Origin: Bdellovibrio sp. ZAP7
GTDB lineage: Bacteria; Bdellovibrionota; Bdellovibrionia; Bdellovibrionales; Bdellovibrionaceae
Assembly: GCF_006874645.1 (NCBI RefSeq)
Contig: NZ_CP030082.1
Coordinates: 1,488,001-1,552,000, forward strand
Length of the DNA stretch: 64,000 nt
Direction of reading: 5' to 3'
Every line of letters starts with the position of its first letter. Positions within the stretch are counted from its first letter, which is position 1. Below are positions 44,959-54,251 of the stretch, one piece after another. The notes beneath the pieces are model-generated. The model did not search any database and was not told where the DNA came from. It saw only the letters and a program-made list of their open reading frames with translations. The position numbers and the translations under genes are program-made.

Positions 44959-46010
44959 TGCAATTCCTCTGGTTGCTCCGGGAGTGGTGCTTCCTCAGAA
45001 GAAGCCTCAACGTTTGGATGACCTAGCCAATAAAGAACGATACCCACGTTAACAGAGTTGCCATCTTCACAGATAGGATCAAAGTCACATTTATCAACAG
45101 TTCCTTCAAATGGAACATTATAGAAAATTGGCTGGGCGCTAACCATCGGACTAAGAAGATCAATCCAATATTTTTTGTTGTTCGGACTTTCACCATTAGG
45201 TGACGAAGCTAAAATTAATAAGCGGGGGTCGATACGTAAAATTCCAGATTTAGTTGAAATTTCGATTGCTACATTCTGAAAGCTTGCCAAAGTTTTCAGA
45301 AGTTCAACAACTCTGGAGGATTGTAAGTTTCGGTGAAATTGAATTTTCAATTCGTTTTGAAGCCACGAATACAAATAAGGAACAGATAGTTCCGATTTTA
45401 AGTCTTTACATGTATTAGTGCTGGTGATGTTGTTGAAGTAATCAAGAAAACGATTTTCAGTAATTTGTAGGATTCCATCTGAGGTATTGTTGATTCCCCG
45501 ATAATAGTACCAGTCGGAAATAGTCTGAAACAGGCGTACGCAAGATCCTGAGCTGATTCTATTTCTTAGAAATAACTCGTTCCATTTGGATTTTGTGTTT
45601 TCGGATTTGATCTCTAAAAGAATATTCATTAGTTGAGCGTTTTGATAGGGCTCAATTAGTGCTGTAAGTACTGGGTTTTGATCCAAGATGATTTTGGAAT
45701 TCGCATTGTAGGCAAAAGAGGACATGTTTCTTGATGCCAAGAGATAGGTTATAATTTTTAGTTTTTTTTCTTGAATGGCGATGTCGAGTGCGTTTTGACG
45801 ATAGAGGTCTTCTAACTCTAATGATTCAAGTTCAGATACAATATCTTCGTCATTTCTATTTTTAAAACTTTCAAGAAGAGATTCTTGGGGCGCCGATACG
45901 GCCTTAGCGTCTTTTTGTACTTTGTCCTTACGGAATGAGCAGCCTGACGTTACCAGGGTAACTGCGATAAAGGTCGTTAAAAAAAGATTAAAAGATAACT
46001 TTTTGGGCAT
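44955..46010 (-). CDS. AT-rich lipoprotein with ankyrin-like segment, partner of the next gene
   Basis: A signal peptide ends in VTLVTSGC (lipidation Cys24). Residues about 65-100 (LEDLYRQNALDIAIQEKKLKIITYLLAS) look like an ankyrin repeat. The C-terminal domain contains paired cysteines (VDKCDFDPICEDG) and ends in a Glu/Pro tail (EEAPLPEQPEELQ). It resembles the 43282-44958 lipoprotein in size of lipoprotein leader, ankyrin-like start and AT-rich codon use, so the two may be distant paralogs. No function is recognised. Confidence 0.7.
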   Translation of the reverse strand: MPKKLSFNLFLTTFIAVTLVTSGCSFRKDKVQKDAKAVSAPQESLLESFKNRNDEDIVSELESLELEDLYRQNALDIAIQEKKLKIITYLLASRNMSSFAYNANSKIILDQNPVLTALIEPYQNAQLMNILLEIKSENTKSKWNELFLRNRISSGSCVRLFQTISDWYYYRGINNTSDGILQITENRFLDYFNNITSTNTCKDLKSELSVPYLYSWLQNELKIQFHRNLQSSRVVELLKTLASFQNVAIEISTKSGILRIDPRLLILASSPNGESPNNKKYWIDLLSPMVSAQPIFYNVPFEGTVDKCDFDPICEDGNSVNVGIVLYWLGHPNVEASSEEAPLPEQPEELQ

Positions 46011-46115
46011 CGCGCCCAGTGGTGCAAGTTTTGGCCTCGCATTAAAGCGATTTTAAATCGGGATCGGGTGTCTATAAGTTAGATAGGCGACTCATTTGGG
46101 CACCTGAAAAACAAA

Positions 46116-46139
46116 GGGTCGGTGATTGCTCACCGACCC
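46116..46139 (-). terminator. Terminator of the RGG-tailed helicase gene
   Basis: GGGTCGGTGA and TCACCGACCC form a perfect 10-bp stem with a TTGC loop, followed on the minus strand by TTTGTTTTT. It lies about 35 bp past the helicase stop. Confidence 0.88.
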
Positions 46140-46174
46140 TCGAAGTCGCCCACATAGTTGACTTAAATATCTAA

Positions 46175-48094
46175 TTAATCGCGGAAACGACGGGGAGCTG
46201 AAGAACCGCCACCTGGGCGAGATCTTTTGATCCCTGGGTGATCCGCGCGCTCAGAACGCTCAGAACGAGCACCACGGTTGTCGTCGCTGCCGAAGGAACG
46301 TTTGCGGAAAGAACGCTCGCCACCACCATTGTCACCAGCAGGTGCACGGTTGCCACGGCCTTCTTCACGGTCATAACGCTCAGTACGTGCACTTGAGCTG
46401 CGCTCAGCACGTTGTTCGCCACCTGCATCGTTACCACGGAATGCGCTGCTTGCGCCCCCTGGTGCACGGCGAGGAGCACTAGCACCTCTGCTGCTTGGTC
46501 CATCATTTTGGTAACCACCATCGTTGAAACGAGGACGATCGCCATCATCACGACGGTTGCTACGGAAACCACCACGGTCACCGCGGTAACCACCACCCGT
46601 ACGAGGACGGTCACGGTAACCACCACGATCACCACCACCATCACGGCCAGAAGTGAAGCGGTTGTTGTTCGGATCACGAGGCAACAATTCACGAGGGATA
46701 CGGTCGCCCATGTAATCCAAGATCAAATCTTTTTTAACGAATACATCTGGGAAGTACGCCACGATAAAGCGTGCAAGGAGGTCTTCTTTAGAAAGATCTT
46801 TGAAATTGATGTCGTCAGCTTGAACCAAGTCTTGGATCAAATCAGCAGCCAAAAGAAGAGAAGCGTCGTCCTCTTTCATCGCGCCCACTTTATCCAATAC
46901 GTTTTTGATTTTAAGACCCGCAACTTCATCAGCAGAAGGCACAACACCTTTAGTGAAAGTCGCTTTCGTCGTGTTCATGATACGACGAAGAAGAGTCAAT
47001 TGATCAGAGTTCACCAAAGTGATAGCAGTCCCTTTTTGACCGTTACGACCCGTACGGCCGATACGGTGAACATAAGATTCTGCATCCCATGGCAAGTTGT
47101 AGTTCACAACGTGAGTCAAATCTTTGATATCCAAACCACGTGCCGCAACGTCAGTTGCTACGATAACTTTAACTTGTTTGGATTTGAATTTTCTCAAAGT
47201 TGCTTCACGCTCCTGTTGAGATTTATCACCGTGCAAAGAGTCTGTTGGGAAGCCACGTTGAGCCAAGATGTCAGAAAGCTCAGCAACTTCCATTTTAGTC
47301 TGGCAGAAGATGATACCGTAGAATTCAGGCAAAGTTTGCAACAAGCGAGAGATAACCTCTGTTTTGTGCATGTTCTTAACTGTGTAGTAAACTTGCTCGA
47401 TAGTGTCAGCAGTAGAGCCCACTTTGTTCACGGCCACTGTCTCTGGGTTTTCCAAGTACTTTTCAGTGATACGACGAACTTCAGTCGACATAGTTGCTGA
47501 GAACAACCAAGTTCTGCAAGCTGCGCGATCACTGGAAGCAGCGTCGTCTGGGTGGGTTGCTGACAAGATGAAGTCCAAAGCGTCTTTGAAACCCATAGAA
47601 AGCATTTCGTCTGCTTCGTCCAGGATCACAGTTTGAACTTTGGAAAGTTTTAACATTTTTTGTTCAAGGAAATCCACCAAGCGGCCCGGTGTCGCTACCA
47701 CAATGTGGGCGCCACGTTTGATGCCGTCGATTTGTGTGCGGTAAGAAGCACCACCGTAGATTGTTACTACGCGGATGCCTTTTTTCTTACCAAGCAAAGC
47801 CAATTGCTCAGCCACTTGCAACGCCAACTCACGAGTTGGAGAAAGAACAAGAGCTTGAGTGTCTTTGATTGTCGCATCTAGATTTTCGATAAGAGGAATA
47901 CCGAACGCAGCAGTTTTACCAGTCCCTGTAGAAGCGAGACCGATGAAATCGTTCGCACCGCCTAATAGCAAAGGAATAGCTTGTTTTTGAATGGGCGTCG
48001 GAGTTGAGAAGCCCATGTCTTTCATCGCATCCATCAACGGAGCGCTAAGACCAAAGCTTTCAAATGTATCGACAGTAGTTAAAGGAGGAGTCAC
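46175..48094 (-). CDS. DEAD-box RNA helicase with long RGG-rich tail
   Basis: I start at GTG 48094 (VTPPLTTVDTFESFGL), preceded by GAAAGG; a frame extension to 48184 has no ribosome binding site. The core has FSTPTPIQKQAIP, ASTGTGKTAAFGIPL, LSPTRELALQV, VILDEADEMLSMGF, LFSATM and YVHRIGRTGRNGQKG. A middle region follows, then about 170 residues dominated by Arg, Gly, Ser and Asp (GGYRGDRGGFRSNRRDDG) that bind RNA non-specifically. It is the CsdA/DeaD or RhlE type, which helps ribosome assembly and RNA decay, often in the cold. A 440-bp leader region upstream may carry control elements. Confidence 0.9.
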   Translation of the reverse strand: MTPPLTTVDTFESFGLSAPLMDAMKDMGFSTPTPIQKQAIPLLLGGANDFIGLASTGTGKTAAFGIPLIENLDATIKDTQALVLSPTRELALQVAEQLALLGKKKGIRVVTIYGGASYRTQIDGIKRGAHIVVATPGRLVDFLEQKMLKLSKVQTVILDEADEMLSMGFKDALDFILSATHPDDAASSDRAACRTWLFSATMSTEVRRITEKYLENPETVAVNKVGSTADTIEQVYYTVKNMHKTEVISRLLQTLPEFYGIIFCQTKMEVAELSDILAQRGFPTDSLHGDKSQQEREATLRKFKSKQVKVIVATDVAARGLDIKDLTHVVNYNLPWDAESYVHRIGRTGRNGQKGTAITLVNSDQLTLLRRIMNTTKATFTKGVVPSADEVAGLKIKNVLDKVGAMKEDDASLLLAADLIQDLVQADDINFKDLSKEDLLARFIVAYFPDVFVKKDLILDYMGDRIPRELLPRDPNNNRFTSGRDGGGDRGGYRDRPRTGGGYRGDRGGFRSNRRDDGDRPRFNDGGYQNDGPSSRGASAPRRAPGGASSAFRGNDAGGEQRAERSSSARTERYDREEGRGNRAPAGDNGGGERSFRKRSFGSDDNRGARSERSERADHPGIKRSRPGGGSSAPRRFRD

Positions 48095-48106
48095 GAGTAG
48101 CCTTTC

Positions 48107-48542
48107 AGTTAGTGGAGCACTTAACCAAAGGGCCAAATTCGTTTGGGGTATTGGTATATGCTCTAGGAATGGCGCAAGATACACGATGTTAGGGGTAAAA
48201 GCTCAGGATATATTCCACCTCTGTAAGAATAATGAACTATTTGCAGAAACTGAGAGTATTTCAGACACTTACATTGCTCTCGTCGATTATAGCGATCCTC
48301 GTGGAATTAGAGTATCCAAGGCCCACTCGCGATAGGTGATTCCATTCTGGCACTCTCCCTCAAGCCTAGATCTGGCGCGACCTTCAGGGGGCTTGGACTT
48401 TAGAGCTCTCATGAATCTCAGAATTTCAGATATACTTTTGGAGATGCCTAAATTCCTGGCAGGGAGCCCGTCGTTGCTCCTTCGGTGTAAATAATTAAAA
48501 ATTTTGGCGCATCTGGCGAAAAATCGCGATATACAGGGGACC
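48107..48542. other. Long intergenic region between divergent genes
   Basis: About 436 bp separate the helicase gene (-) and the ABC-F gene (+). Short frames exist on both strands but none has a ribosome binding site or protein-like composition. The region must hold both promoters, and probably a long 5' leader for the helicase, as is common for cold-induced helicase mRNAs. No definite hairpin terminator is present. Confidence 0.4.
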
Positions 48543-50174
48543 ATGATTCATTTATCCAACATCACAAAGCAGCAGGGGAACAAAGTTCTCTATCGTAACG
48601 GTTCATTCCAAATCAACGACGGCGAGAAAATCGGTCTGGTCGGTTTGAATGGTACTGGTAAAACCACTATCTTCCGCATCATCACGGGTGAGGAAGGCTA
48701 CGATGGAACAGTTTCTAAATCCGATAAAACTGTGATCGGTTACTTCTCTCAAAATATCGAAGACATGCGTGGCAGATCTGCCATCGAGGAAGTGAAATCT
48801 GCGATCGGCAATATCGGCAACATGCAGGTGAAAATGCAGGAGTACGAAGCAAAGCTTTCGGACCCTGATTTGGATCCGGATGAAATGATGAAGATCCTGG
48901 AAATATACGGGGAGATGCAAGGGGAGTTCGAACGCCTGGGGGGCTACGATCTGGAATCCCGTGCAGCAGAGATCCTGACAGGTCTTGGTATCGGTCCTGA
49001 AGACTATCACCGTCCGACAGAGAGTTTTTCAGGCGGTTGGAAAATGCGTATCGCTTTGGCGAAAATCCTGGTGTTGAACCCGCAAGTCTTGCTGATGGAC
49101 GAGCCGACGAATCACTTGGACGTGGAATCGATCATCTGGCTTGAAGAGTGGCTGGTGAATTTCAAGGGCGCGATTTTGATGACGTCGCATGATCGTGACT
49201 TCATGAATCGTATCGTGGGTAAAATCGTAGAGATCGCGAATAAAACGATCACGGTCTACGGTGGTAACTATGACTTCTATGAAAAAGAGCGCGACATCCG
49301 TAAGGAACAGTTAATCGCGGCTGCAAAACGTCAGGAAGATATGTTGGCGAAAGAAGAAGAGTTCATTGCTCGCTTCGCAGCCCGTGCTTCCCATGCGGCG
49401 CAAGTTCAATCTCGTGTTAAAAAGTTAGAAAAAATTGATCGTATCGAAATTCCTGAAGAGGAATCTGAAATCAAATTCGTATGGCCAGTACCTCCACGTG
49501 GTGGGGATGAGGTTGTGCGTTTTGAAGGCCTTTCGAAAGTTTGGAAGCGCGATGATGGCAAAGAGAAACAAGTGTTCTCGGGTGCTCAAGCCTTGGTAAA
49601 ACGCATGGATCGCATTGCGGTGGTGGGCGTGAATGGTGCAGGTAAATCAACATTACTTAAAATTATCGCCGGTGAGGTTGAGCCTACCTCTGGTACCTGT
49701 GCTTTGGGGGCTTCCATCAATCTAGGGTACTTCTCTCAGAACTCTTTAGATGTCTTGGATCCTAAAATGACGATCGTGGATGAGGTGCATTCACGTATGC
49801 CGACAGCCGGTATGGGGACTGTGCGCTCGCTTTTGGGAGCGTTTAAGTTCTCTGGCGAAGAAGCTGAAAAGAAAATCTCGATCCTGTCGGGTGGAGAGAA
49901 GTCTCGTGTGGTTTTGGCGACAATCTTGGCGCAACCCGTGAATCTTTTGATCCTGGATGAGCCTACGAATCACTTGGACATCGTTTCTCGTGAAGTTTTG
50001 CTGGACGCTATCAAACAGTTTCCGGGAACTGTGATGATCGTATCGCATGATCGCCACTTCTTGCGTGAAGTGACGACTCGTGTATTCGAAGTTGATAAAA
50101 ATCAGCTGCGCATCTACGAAGGTGACTACGATTACTACATCCACAAAAAGAAATTAGAAGCGGCCGGAAAATAA
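48543..50174 (+). CDS. ABC-F family ATPase (ribosome-associated type)
   Basis: I start at MIHLSNITKQQGNK, after an AGGGG ribosome binding site. Two ABC domains lie in one chain without membrane segments: GLNGTGKTT, SFSGGWKMRIALAKIL, LMDEPTNHLD and SHDRDF in the first; GVNGAGKSTLLK, LSGGEKSRVVLATIL, LDEPTNHLD and SHDRHF in the second. The linker between them (KLEKIDRIEIPEEESEIKFVWPVPP) is the typical P-site tRNA-interacting motif region. ABC-F proteins act on the ribosome to relieve stalling or, in some groups, to resist antibiotics. At 543 residues it is close to the YbiT/EttA/Uup size range. The alpha/beta hydrolase gene follows 12 bp later. Confidence 0.9.
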   Translation: MIHLSNITKQQGNKVLYRNGSFQINDGEKIGLVGLNGTGKTTIFRIITGEEGYDGTVSKSDKTVIGYFSQNIEDMRGRSAIEEVKSAIGNIGNMQVKMQEYEAKLSDPDLDPDEMMKILEIYGEMQGEFERLGGYDLESRAAEILTGLGIGPEDYHRPTESFSGGWKMRIALAKILVLNPQVLLMDEPTNHLDVESIIWLEEWLVNFKGAILMTSHDRDFMNRIVGKIVEIANKTITVYGGNYDFYEKERDIRKEQLIAAAKRQEDMLAKEEEFIARFAARASHAAQVQSRVKKLEKIDRIEIPEEESEIKFVWPVPPRGGDEVVRFEGLSKVWKRDDGKEKQVFSGAQALVKRMDRIAVVGVNGAGKSTLLKIIAGEVEPTSGTCALGASINLGYFSQNSLDVLDPKMTIVDEVHSRMPTAGMGTVRSLLGAFKFSGEEAEKKISILSGGEKSRVVLATILAQPVNLLILDEPTNHLDIVSREVLLDAIKQFPGTVMIVSHDRHFLREVTTRVFEVDKNQLRIYEGDYDYYIHKKKLEAAGK

Positions 50175-50186
50175 GGCTGACAAATA

Positions 50187-50987
50187 ATGAAGCTCGCCTT
50201 TGATTTGCGCGATTTTAAAATTCCTGTGGACCGACTGGCTCCGCAGGAATCCTTTCGCACCCGTCAAAAAGACGTCCTCTCCTATCGATTCTATCCCACG
50301 CGTTCCGAAAAATTAGTTATTTTGTATCATGGTGTTGGCGGTGACAGTCGCTACCTGTGTGCGCTGGCGAGTGCGATTGCCAAGGCGGGGATTGCCCAAG
50401 TGGTGACACCGGATTTTCGCTGCCATGGTGCCAGCCTGGGGGCATCAGACATCATTCCTGCCAATCAACTTGAAATAGACCTGGAAGAACTCATCATTCA
50501 TTTGAAAATGAAGTTTTCGATCAAGAAGATGATCTTATCGGGCCATTCCCTGGGCGGAGGCTTTACGTTAAGAGTGGCTGCCTCCGATGTTGGCAGGCAG
50601 TTTTCAAAGTTTGTAGCTTTGGCACCTTATCTGCCGCAATCATTCCATGCTCTGACGCCTGATTTGGGTGGCTGGATTTTTATGGATAAAGATGGCGAAG
50701 GCATTAACGTGAATTACCCGGAGATTTTTAAATCCGGTGAAGAAAAGACTCATTACAGTTCTGAGTTTGTTCGAGCGGCTATCGTTCCTGAGGATTTACT
50801 ATTTCGTCTTCATAAAGAAAACGTTTCCCTTAGCGTTGCGACGGGGGACAGAGACGAGGTGGTCATCGGGGCTCGCCATGTGGAGATCTTTGAAGGGATC
50901 GCATCTGGCGTCGTTTTAGAGAAGGGTTTGAACCATCTTACGATTGTCTCAAAACCATCAGTCGTCTTGTCCCTGTATGAGTCGTAA
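50187..50987 (+). CDS. Alpha/beta hydrolase
   Basis: The 266-residue cytosolic protein has the fold's core motifs: LVILYHGVGGDSRYLCALASAIAKAG (oxyanion region), VVTPDFRCHGASLG, and MILSGHSLGGGFTLRVAAS with the nucleophile Ser in GHSLG. DRDEVV and a late GLNHLTIVS supply the expected acid and His. The enzyme type (esterase, lipase, peptidase) cannot be told. It probably shares a transcript with the ABC-F gene. Confidence 0.85.
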   Translation: MKLAFDLRDFKIPVDRLAPQESFRTRQKDVLSYRFYPTRSEKLVILYHGVGGDSRYLCALASAIAKAGIAQVVTPDFRCHGASLGASDIIPANQLEIDLEELIIHLKMKFSIKKMILSGHSLGGGFTLRVAASDVGRQFSKFVALAPYLPQSFHALTPDLGGWIFMDKDGEGINVNYPEIFKSGEEKTHYSSEFVRAAIVPEDLLFRLHKENVSLSVATGDRDEVVIGARHVEIFEGIASGVVLEKGLNHLTIVSKPSVVLSLYES

Positions 50988-51105
50988 TTGCGACCGTAAA
51001 TATGATTAATTTCACTTAAGCTGACAAAAGTCCTGCCGATAAGTTCAACAGAAAATAGAAGATTACAGAACTTATATAACCAAATCTTGAACGTAGGCGG
51101 GGGTT

Positions 51106-51336
51106 ATGAATTCTGAACTGGGAGTGTTCGCACTCCGTCAGATTGTTTCGTCCATGGTAGTGCTGGGGCCACTGATTGTGATTACAGGGGCCTTTAGTTA
51201 CGTCTTTAATCAAAATCGCAAAGCCGTGATAGCTTACGTCGTGATAGGTTGTATTCTGACCATCATCGGCGGATTGAATCTCTATCACGATTTCGGTGCC
51301 AAGAAGACCGGAGAAATAGCACGCGAAAAAGAGTAG
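51106..51336 (+). CDS. Small two-helix membrane protein
   Basis: The 76-residue protein has two hydrophobic segments (VVLGPLIVITGAFSYVF and VIAYVVIGCILTIIGGLNLY) with a short charged loop (NQNRK) and a charged tail (KKTGEIAREKE). A GCGGGGG ribosome binding site precedes ATG, and its own terminator follows 7 bp after the stop. No family is recognised. Confidence 0.65.
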   Translation: MNSELGVFALRQIVSSMVVLGPLIVITGAFSYVFNQNRKAVIAYVVIGCILTIIGGLNLYHDFGAKKTGEIAREKE

Positions 51337-51343
51337 TGGTGGG

Positions 51344-51373
51344 AAAAGGCTCGCAGTGATGCGGGCCTTTTTT
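51344..51373 (+). terminator. Rho-independent terminator
   Basis: AAAAGGCTCGC and GCGGGCCTTTT form an 11-bp stem (one G-T pair) around AGTGAT, followed by a T run. It separates the small membrane protein gene from the transporter gene, which therefore needs its own promoter in the next 50 bp. Confidence 0.9.
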
Positions 51374-51423
51374 ATGACACGATGTGGGTCCCATTCGATA
51401 GCAAACTATGGTCTTCTTTTGTT

Positions 51424-52683
51424 ATGGAAAATCGCAAAAAGAAAATCCTTAGTTGGGCGCTATATGATTGGGCGAACAGCACTTACTCCACGACGGTGAT
51501 GGCGGGATTTTTCCCAGTCTTTTTCAAAATGTATTGGAGCCAGGGCGTGGATGCCACGGTTTCGACGGCACGTTTGGGCACAGCAATTTCCATTTCCAGT
51601 CTGGTGATCGCATTTATGAGTCCTACTTTGGGAGTTGTGGCCGATCTTCGCGGGCTTAAAAAACTTTTCTGTCTTTCCTTTATGTTGATCGGGGTTATCG
51701 CTTGCGGGTGGATGACTTTCATTCCGTTGGGTGATTGGTGGAATGCGATCCTGGCGTATAGTATCGCGATGATGGCCTTCAATGCGAGCTGCGTATTTTA
51801 TGAATCCCTGATGCCTTTCGTCGCTGAACCCAAGGAAATGGATTACGTGTCTTCGTTGGGATATGCCCTGGGATACCTTGGTGGCGGTATTTTATTTTTG
51901 ATCAACGTTCTGATGCATCTTTTCCCGGAATGGTTTGGATTGCGAGACGGCGTACAGGCAGTGCAAGTTTCTTTTATGACTGTGGCCGTCTGGTGGTTCG
52001 TGTTTTCGATTCCTCTCGCGCGGAATGTTCCTGAACCGGCGGTGCCAGTTTCCAAAGACAACATCTGGAAACTTACCAATCGCAGCATCTTGACCTTGCA
52101 GGCGACCTTTAAGGAACTGATAACGAAAGAGCGCAATCTGCTGATCTTTATGATCGCTTATTGGATGTATATCGATGGCGTTTACACCGTCATGACCATG
52201 GCCGTGGATTACGGCATGTCGATTGGCTTGGGCTCGAAAGATTTGATCGCGGCTCTTTTAATTACGCAGTTTATCGGATTCCCTTGTGCTTATTATTTTG
52301 GAACGGTGACCAAGCGTTTTGGCGCCAAGTTACCGGTCTTGGTGTGTATCGGAATTTATTCCGTCACAGTGGTTGCTGCCATGTGGATGAGTCAGGCATG
52401 GCATTTCTATTTGCTGGCGGTGATAATCGGAATGGTTCAAGGGGGCGTGCAATCTTTGAGTCGTTCATTGTTTGGAAAAATGGCGCCGAAACATCAAAGT
52501 GGTGAGTACTTTGGTTTATTCAATCTGGTGGGCCGATTCGCCTCGATCCTGGGGCCGTTGATTGTGGCCTTTACCGTGACGATCACCGGGAATTCTCGCG
52601 TGGGAATGGTGGGCTTGTTATTGCTATTTATCGTCGGGGGAGGACTCCTTATGAAAGTTAAGGAGCCTCAAGAGCACGGTTAG
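51424..52683 (+). CDS. MFS transporter, UMF1/Atg22-like
   Basis: I favour MENRKKKILSWALYDWANSTYSTTVMAGFFPVFF; the ALYDWANSTY motif is diagnostic of this group. An in-frame start 14 codons upstream would add MWVPF... with no clear benefit. The 419-residue protein has about 12 hydrophobic segments and the late stretch GGVQSLSRSLFGKMAPKHQSGEYFGLFNLVGRFASILGPL. In yeast Atg22 exports amino acids from the vacuole; bacterial substrates are mostly unknown. Release or uptake of amino acids is a fair guess in a predator. Its stop overlaps the 3' end of the next small gene on the other strand by 4 bp. Confidence 0.85.
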   Translation: MENRKKKILSWALYDWANSTYSTTVMAGFFPVFFKMYWSQGVDATVSTARLGTAISISSLVIAFMSPTLGVVADLRGLKKLFCLSFMLIGVIACGWMTFIPLGDWWNAILAYSIAMMAFNASCVFYESLMPFVAEPKEMDYVSSLGYALGYLGGGILFLINVLMHLFPEWFGLRDGVQAVQVSFMTVAVWWFVFSIPLARNVPEPAVPVSKDNIWKLTNRSILTLQATFKELITKERNLLIFMIAYWMYIDGVYTVMTMAVDYGMSIGLGSKDLIAALLITQFIGFPCAYYFGTVTKRFGAKLPVLVCIGIYSVTVVAAMWMSQAWHFYLLAVIIGMVQGGVQSLSRSLFGKMAPKHQSGEYFGLFNLVGRFASILGPLIVAFTVTITGNSRVGMVGLLLLFIVGGGLLMKVKEPQEHG

Positions 52684-52877
52684 TGCTTTTTATCGGATTC
52701 AGCTTTGGATTCATCTGAAGCTGAATGCGGCTCGGAAGAGGGTGACTGCTGCTCTTCGATAATTTTTTTGGCTTTTTTGCCAGTGATCCCCATCCATTCC
52801 GGCAAAAAGACGGCAACGGCCACGAAAATCATGGTGATGATAACAAAGAAAATGCTCATGCTAAGAATGAGTTCCAT
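52680..52877 (-). CDS. Small single-helix membrane protein
   Basis: The 65-residue protein begins MELILSMSIFFVIITMIFVAVAVFLPEWMG, one transmembrane helix, followed by a Lys-rich stretch (GKKAKKIIEEQQ) and a Ser/Glu-rich tail ending KKH. A GGAGG ribosome binding site at the right distance supports it as a gene. It lies antisense between the transporter and rlmE. Its function is unknown. Confidence 0.65.
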   Translation of the reverse strand: MELILSMSIFFVIITMIFVAVAVFLPEWMGITGKKAKKIIEEQQSPSSEPHSASDESKAESDKKH

Positions 52878-52983
52878 CTGCGGGCCTCCAAAGAATGTAT
52901 CTTTTCTAGTCCATTCGCGCCCAAAAGGGAATGTGAAATTTAATAATGGACTTTACCCCCTGAACACGACATAAACCTTCGAT

Positions 52984-53577
52984 ATGACTTACAATCCACG
53001 CGATAGATACTTTAAAAAAGCAAAAGAAGAGGGCTTTGCCGCTCGTTCTGTTTTTAAGCTTGAAGAGATCGACAAGAAATACAAAATTTTTAAAGGCAGT
53101 GGCCAGACCGTTTTGGATTTGGGTGCTTCGCCAGGCTCGTGGTCTCAGTATGCCTCAAAAGTCGTAGGAGCCAAAGGGCGCGTGTTGGGTGTGGATTTAA
53201 GCCCGGTGACGGTCAAGTTGCCAAATGCTGTATTTATCCAAGCCGATCTTCGTGATTTGAACCTGGAAGACACTTTCCGTGATCATGGATTCCATCCTCC
53301 GTTTGATATAGTGATGTCTGATATGGCGCCTAAAACAACAGGCATCCGTATGACTGACCAGGCTCGTTCCATGGAGCTGTGTGAGCTGGCGTTGGATGTG
53401 GCTCGCAAGTTTTTAAAAAAAGACGGACACTTTGTTTGTAAGCTTTTTCACAGCGATGACTTTGCCAAGCTTCGTGAGGAAATTAAAAAGTCCTTTGCTA
53501 AATGTGAAGTGATGAAGCCAGATTCCACACGCAAAATTTCTAAAGAGATCTTTTTGATCGGTCTTAATAAAAAATGA
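52984..53577 (+). CDS. rlmE: 23S rRNA 2'-O-ribose methyltransferase RlmE (FtsJ/RrmJ)
   Basis: The 197-residue protein shows the full RrmJ pattern: YNPRDRYFKKAKEEGFAARSVFKLEEIDKKY (first catalytic Lys), VLDLGASPGSWSQYA (SAM site), VMSDMAPKTTG (Asp), FVCKLF (second Lys) and STRKISKEIFLIG (Glu), so the K-D-K-E set is complete. The enzyme methylates the 2'-O of U2552 of 23S rRNA in the large subunit, late in ribosome assembly. Its stop overlaps the start of the pseudouridine synthase gene by 4 bp, so both RNA-modifying enzymes are made together. Confidence 0.93.
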   Translation: MTYNPRDRYFKKAKEEGFAARSVFKLEEIDKKYKIFKGSGQTVLDLGASPGSWSQYASKVVGAKGRVLGVDLSPVTVKLPNAVFIQADLRDLNLEDTFRDHGFHPPFDIVMSDMAPKTTGIRMTDQARSMELCELALDVARKFLKKDGHFVCKLFHSDDFAKLREEIKKSFAKCEVMKPDSTRKISKEIFLIGLNKK

Positions 53578-54251
53578 TTCAAATCGTTTTCGAAAACTCC
53601 CATTTCGTGATCTGCGATAAGCCGGCAGGGGTGCTTTCCACTCCCAGCCGTATGGGAGCTGAAGACGAGCGCAATTGCCTAGGCATTGCTTTGCAAAAGC
53701 AATTGGGGCTGCAAATCTATCCTGTCCATCGCTTGGATTTTGAAGTGTCAGGTTTGGTGATGTACGCGAAAACGGCGGAAGCTCATCGTAAAGCCAATGC
53801 GTGGTTTGAACACAAACAAGTCAGTAAAACCTATCGTGCTTTGACAACTGCTCAAGATTTTTCTCATATTCCTGCGAATGTTAAAAACCCGCGCGAGAAA
53901 TTCACCGTGGCCACCGGACGGAAATTTGAATGGAAGTCGCGCATTCTGCGGGGCAAGCGCCGCGCCTTTGAAAGCCCTGAGGGCAAAGACTCTTTGACGC
54001 TGGCAGAGTATTTGGGAACGAATGCTGACGGTTTCTTGCAATGGGATTTGCAGCCGGTGACGGGTCGTTCGCATCAATTGCGCTTTGATTTAAGCCGCCA
54101 TGGTTTTCCGATTGTGGGCGATGCTTTGTATGGATCTAAAGTTCCAGGCGAAGGCAAAGACGCGATCGCCTTAAGAGCGTACAAGATTGATTTTAGCAAA
54201 GCCCCTGGTCACCAGGAGCTTCAACTTCCCGGTATTATTCAATTGGCCTGA
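53574..54251 (+). CDS. RluA-family pseudouridine synthase
   Basis: The 225-residue protein has FENSHFVICDKPAGVLSTPS, the catalytic motif VHRLDFEVSGLVMYAKT (Asp in HRLD), and QPVTGRSHQLRFDLSRHGFPIVGDALYG. It is a compact RluA type without an S4 domain, and makes pseudouridine in rRNA or tRNA; the target position is not evident. The HRLDFEVSG reads DFE where many family members have DTSG, a small but notable variation. It is translationally coupled to rlmE (ATGA overlap), and its end overlaps the convergent heme-motif gene by 13 bp. Confidence 0.88.
   Translation: MIQIVFENSHFVICDKPAGVLSTPSRMGAEDERNCLGIALQKQLGLQIYPVHRLDFEVSGLVMYAKTAEAHRKANAWFEHKQVSKTYRALTTAQDFSHIPANVKNPREKFTVATGRKFEWKSRILRGKRRAFESPEGKDSLTLAEYLGTNADGFLQWDLQPVTGRSHQLRFDLSRHGFPIVGDALYGSKVPGEGKDAIALRAYKIDFSKAPGHQELQLPGIIQLA

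Noticed and set aside
46412-47500. 362-codon open frame on the plus strand inside the helicase gene
   Set aside because: It is antisense to conserved DEAD-box motifs and begins with low-complexity Thr/Val runs mirrored from the RGG tail.
48287-48544. 85-codon open frame on the minus strand between the helicase and ABC-F genes
   Set aside because: No ribosome binding site, Arg/Ser-rich random-like composition, and it lies where both promoters must be.
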